This document shows, in pieces, positions 62,121-64,000 of a DNA stretch of 64,000 nucleotides. The position numbers and the translations under genes were made by a program. Source of the DNA: Enterococcaceae bacterium OF42-14pH9A (GTDB lineage Bacteria; Bacillota; Bacilli; Lactobacillales; Enterococcaceae). Under the pieces are notes generated by a model that worked only from the letters and a program-made list of their open reading frames with translations, ran no database searches and had not been told where the DNA came from. The DNA lies in NCBI GenBank assembly GCA_027692465.1, contig JAQEYU010000001.1, positions 1,249,338-1,313,337 of the forward strand, read 5' to 3'. The first letter of the stretch is position 1. Each line of letters starts with the position of its first letter.

Positions 62121-63242
62121 GTGGTGGAATCACTTCATCGCCCGACCCGGATCATCGTACATAATGAGGCGATCCGGCAGAATATCAAACATGAGATCGA
62201 GCGGATGCCTCAAGGGCGGGAGCTGTTTGCAGTCGTCAAAGCAAACGGCTACGGTCATGGCGCTGTCGCAACGGCCAAGGCAGCCATATCCGGCGGTGCT
62301 GCCGGTTTTTGTGTGGCTACGGTGGACGAAGGAATCGAACTGCGGGAAGCAGGCTTTACTGAACCCATCGTTATTCTGGGTGTCGTGGAAGTGGCAGACC
62401 TGTCATTGGTGGCCGAATGGCAGCTGGCCTTTCCGGTTGCCAGTCGCCAATGGCTGCAAAAGGCACGGGCTTATCTTGCTGAGATTTCCGTGGCGGCACC
62501 GCTGGCTGTGCACCTGAAAGTAGACAGCGGTATGGGACGCATCGGTTTTCGCAGCAAGCAGGAAGTTTTGGCGGCTTTGGCAGAGATTGATGCCGAAGCA
62601 CAAATGAATTTTGAGGGGATCTTCACCCATTTTGCGACAGCTGACGAAGCCGATACCGCTTATTACGATGAACAAAATCATCGTTTCAATGAGATCCTGC
62701 AGGCACTGCCTCGTATGCCCCGTTACGTCCATGTTTCCAACAGTGCGACAGCGCTGTGGCATGATCAGCCGGTTGGCAACATGATTCGTTTCGGTGTTGC
62801 TTTATATGGGCTCAACCCTTCCGGACACGCATTGGCGGAAAGCTATCCGCTGATTCCGGCGCTGGAGCTGGTTTCACGGCTTGTTCAGGTGAAATACCTG
62901 GAAGCCGGCGAAGGGATCGGTTACGGAGAGACCTATATTACTGAACAAGGTGAGTGGATCGGCACAGTACCTATCGGGTATGCAGATGGCTGGATCCGTA
63001 AGATGCAGGGCTTCAAAGTATTGGTGGCAGGGCAGTTTTGTGAGATCGTCGGCCGGGTATGCATGGATCAGATCATGATCCGGCTGCCAAAAGAATTCGC
63101 AGAAGGTACACCAGTGACTTTGATCGGCAAAAATGGTGGTCAGGAAATCACATTACAGGACGTGGCCGATCAGCAGGAGACCATTCATTACGAAGCAGCC
63201 TGCCTGTTGAGCAGCCGGATTCCAAGAGAATATACAGACTAG
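62121..63242 (+). CDS. alr: Alanine racemase
   Basis: 373 residues. PLP Lys is in AVVKANGYGHG; the second catalytic Tyr is in AGEGIGYGETY and GRVCMDQIMI holds the interface residues. Provides D-alanine for the Ddl/MurF pathway in this region. Start taken as GTG 62121 (AAGGA at 62109-62113); GTG 62124 is equally possible, while 62082 lacks a site. Confidence 0.94.
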   Translation: MVESLHRPTRIIVHNEAIRQNIKHEIERMPQGRELFAVVKANGYGHGAVATAKAAISGGAAGFCVATVDEGIELREAGFTEPIVILGVVEVADLSLVAEWQLAFPVASRQWLQKARAYLAEISVAAPLAVHLKVDSGMGRIGFRSKQEVLAALAEIDAEAQMNFEGIFTHFATADEADTAYYDEQNHRFNEILQALPRMPRYVHVSNSATALWHDQPVGNMIRFGVALYGLNPSGHALAESYPLIPALELVSRLVQVKYLEAGEGIGYGETYITEQGEWIGTVPIGYADGWIRKMQGFKVLVAGQFCEIVGRVCMDQIMIRLPKEFAEGTPVTLIGKNGGQEITLQDVADQQETIHYEAACLLSSRIPREYTD

Positions 63243-63255
63243 AAAGAGGTAAATT

Positions 63256-63624
63256 ATGGTGAAACGCGGAGATATTTATTTCGCTGATCTTTCGCCGGTG
63301 ATCGGTTCGGAGCAAGGTGGGGTGCGCCCGGTTTTGGTAATCCAAAACGATCGGGGCAATCATTTTTCTCCCACTGTGATCATCGCAGCGATCACAGCAA
63401 AAATGGCTAAACCCAAGCTGCCGACCCATGTGGGAATCAAAGCTGCCGAGACGGGGATTTCACGAGACTCCGTGATCTTGTTGGAGCAGATCCGGACAAT
63501 CGATAAGAGCCGCTTGAAGGAAAAGGTCTGCCATCTGGAAGGGAAAAAAATGACCGAAGTCGACCAGGCCCTGCGGATCAGCGTAGGCGTCGTGGATTTG
63601 GCAGAAGCAGTAGGTGTGGGTTGA
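63256..63624 (+). CDS. mazF: MazF/NdoA-type mRNA interferase, without an upstream antitoxin gene
   Basis: 122 residues. [32 protein letters not shown] and [30 protein letters not shown] are the PemK/MazF blocks, ending with DLAE. In Bacillus the order is alr-ndoAI-ndoA, with the antitoxin between; here only 13 bases separate alr from mazF, so no mazE can be present. AAAGAGG precedes the ATG. Antitoxin must lie elsewhere or be absent. Confidence 0.93.
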   Translation: MVKRGDIYFADLSPVIGSEQGGVRPVLVIQNDRGNHFSPTVIIAAITAKMAKPKLPTHVGIKAAETGISRDSVILLEQIRTIDKSRLKEKVCHLEGKKMTEVDQALRISVGVVDLAEAVGVG

Positions 63625-63696
63625 AAAGCGCAGGCAACAGCGGTCTACACTGAAGCTGGATTCGGCGTTGTTGGTTACATATACAAATGTAAAAAG

Positions 63697-63746
63697 TGCC
63701 CGAGGGACAGATCACGGATGAAAGATCTGATCCCTCGGGCTTTTTT
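63697..63746 (+). terminator. Terminator after mazF
   Basis: GCCCGAGGGA pairs with TCCCTCGGGC, with an inner GATC pair, followed by six T residues. Confidence 0.92.
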
Positions 63747-63837
63747 CATCGGGCAAAACAGGAAACTGCCGAAATCGCTTGCCTAACAAATACTGAGGCA
63801 CGTGCCTGTGATCGGATTCATCCTAAATGTGTCAAAC

Positions 63838-63873
63838 TCACTGTAAAGTTCGCTTAAGCAAACTTAACAGTGA
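63838..63873. repeat. 36-bp near-perfect palindrome
   Basis: TCACTGT-A-AAGTT-C-GCTTAAGC-A-AACTT-A-ACAGTGA: symmetrical except for four single positions. Purpose unknown; it could be an operator or an RNA hairpin. Confidence 0.6.
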
Positions 63874-63886
63874 CTAATTTGCAAAT

Positions 63887-63983
63887 TCAACTTGGTGCTT
63901 TCCGCCTTAGTTGAACTGTACCAGCTGACCAAAAGGAGGGTGGTCACCTCCGCAGCTCAACTTGGCGTTTCCTACCTTAGATG
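63887..63983 (+). repeat. Two 27-base imperfect direct repeats, 70 bases apart
   Basis: TCAACTTGG-T-GCTTTCC-G-CCTTAGTTG (63887-63913) and TCAACTTGG-C-GTTTCC-TA-CCTTAGATG (63957-63983). Between them GACCA and TGGTC form a small hairpin. The window ends soon after, so whether the series continues is unknown. Confidence 0.5.
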
Positions 63984-64000
63984 CTGTCGTGTGCTGTCTC

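Noticed and set aside
63851-63870. Second CiaR box (CTTAAGCAAACTTAAC)
   Set aside because: Spacing between TTAAG units is one base short of the CiaR pattern and it is part of a larger palindrome after mazF.
63887-63983. Start of a CRISPR array
   Set aside because: Only two repeats, with several mismatches and an internal 43-base spacer that itself folds; no cas genes nearby.

Overview
The window reads as the chromosome of a low-GC Gram-positive coccus of the order Lactobacillales, most likely Enterococcaceae. The evidence is strong purine-rich ribosome sites, a ddl / murF / cshA / acpS / alr / mazF neighbourhood, CiaRH-like regulators, a DUF960 protein and an oadH-oadD-oadA set of the enterococcal citrate type. 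Base composition looks higher in GC than E. faecalis (estimated by eye, not computed). There is no rRNA, tRNA, CRISPR array or recognisable IS element.

Layout. (1) 1-11.1 kb: amino-sugar salvage locus. It holds a MurP-type PTS permease (5' end outside the window), MupG 6-phosphomuramidase, a GH1 phospho-glycosidase, an orphan lactose/cellobiose-type EIIC, a small membrane protein, a BadF-type amino-sugar kinase, AnmK, an azoreductase, MurQ and an RpiR regulator. Together they would import muropeptide sugars and turn them into GlcNAc-6-P. (2) 11.3-14.1 kb: rpsO and pnp, with a long hairpin in the pnp leader. (3) 14.3-17.9 kb: Mga-like regulator and the soluble half of an oxaloacetate decarboxylase (OadH, biotin carrier, OadA), with no membrane beta subunit. 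(4) 17.9-22.1 kb: DUF960, a small membrane protein, bL25 with an attenuator-like leader, RsuA, YjjG-like HAD, uridine kinase. (5) 22.1-29 kb: gan-type galacto-oligosaccharide regulon (LacI regulator, binding lipoprotein, two permeases, GH42 beta-galactosidase) with two matching operators. (6) 29.2-33.4 kb: YitT, HutC-type GntR regulator, PepV dipeptidase, N-terminal-nucleophile asparaginase. (7) 33.4-34.9 kb: a self-contained structured ncRNA and an oxidoreductase with a structured leader. (8) 35-43.6 kb: CiaRH-like two-component system, then a VTC-domain protein, DUF4956 membrane protein, a frameshifted beta-helix lipoprotein and a MacB-like ABC exporter. A perfect CiaR-type direct repeat lies upstream of the VTC gene. 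(9) 43.8-49.3 kb: DUF188 protein and a complete rnfCDGEAB operon, surprising in a lactic acid bacterium. (10) 49.6-63.6 kb: UbiB-like kinase, ddl, MFS/MarR pair, murF, P-loop kinase, class I lysyl-tRNA synthetase, cshA, acpS, alr and a mazF with no mazE.

Across the window an approximately 140-165 bp interspersed repeat family, with ends resembling GTGTCTGAAAAC, occupies intergenic spaces (at least four good copies and degenerate ones). Many genes are bounded by convincing intrinsic terminators. The strongest leads are the CiaR box linked to the VTC/DUF4956/lipoprotein/ABC cluster, the ncRNA at 33.5 kb, the Rnf operon beside an incomplete decarboxylase, the repeat family, the T-box-like remnant ahead of the class I LysRS region, and the muropeptide salvage locus with two sugar kinases.
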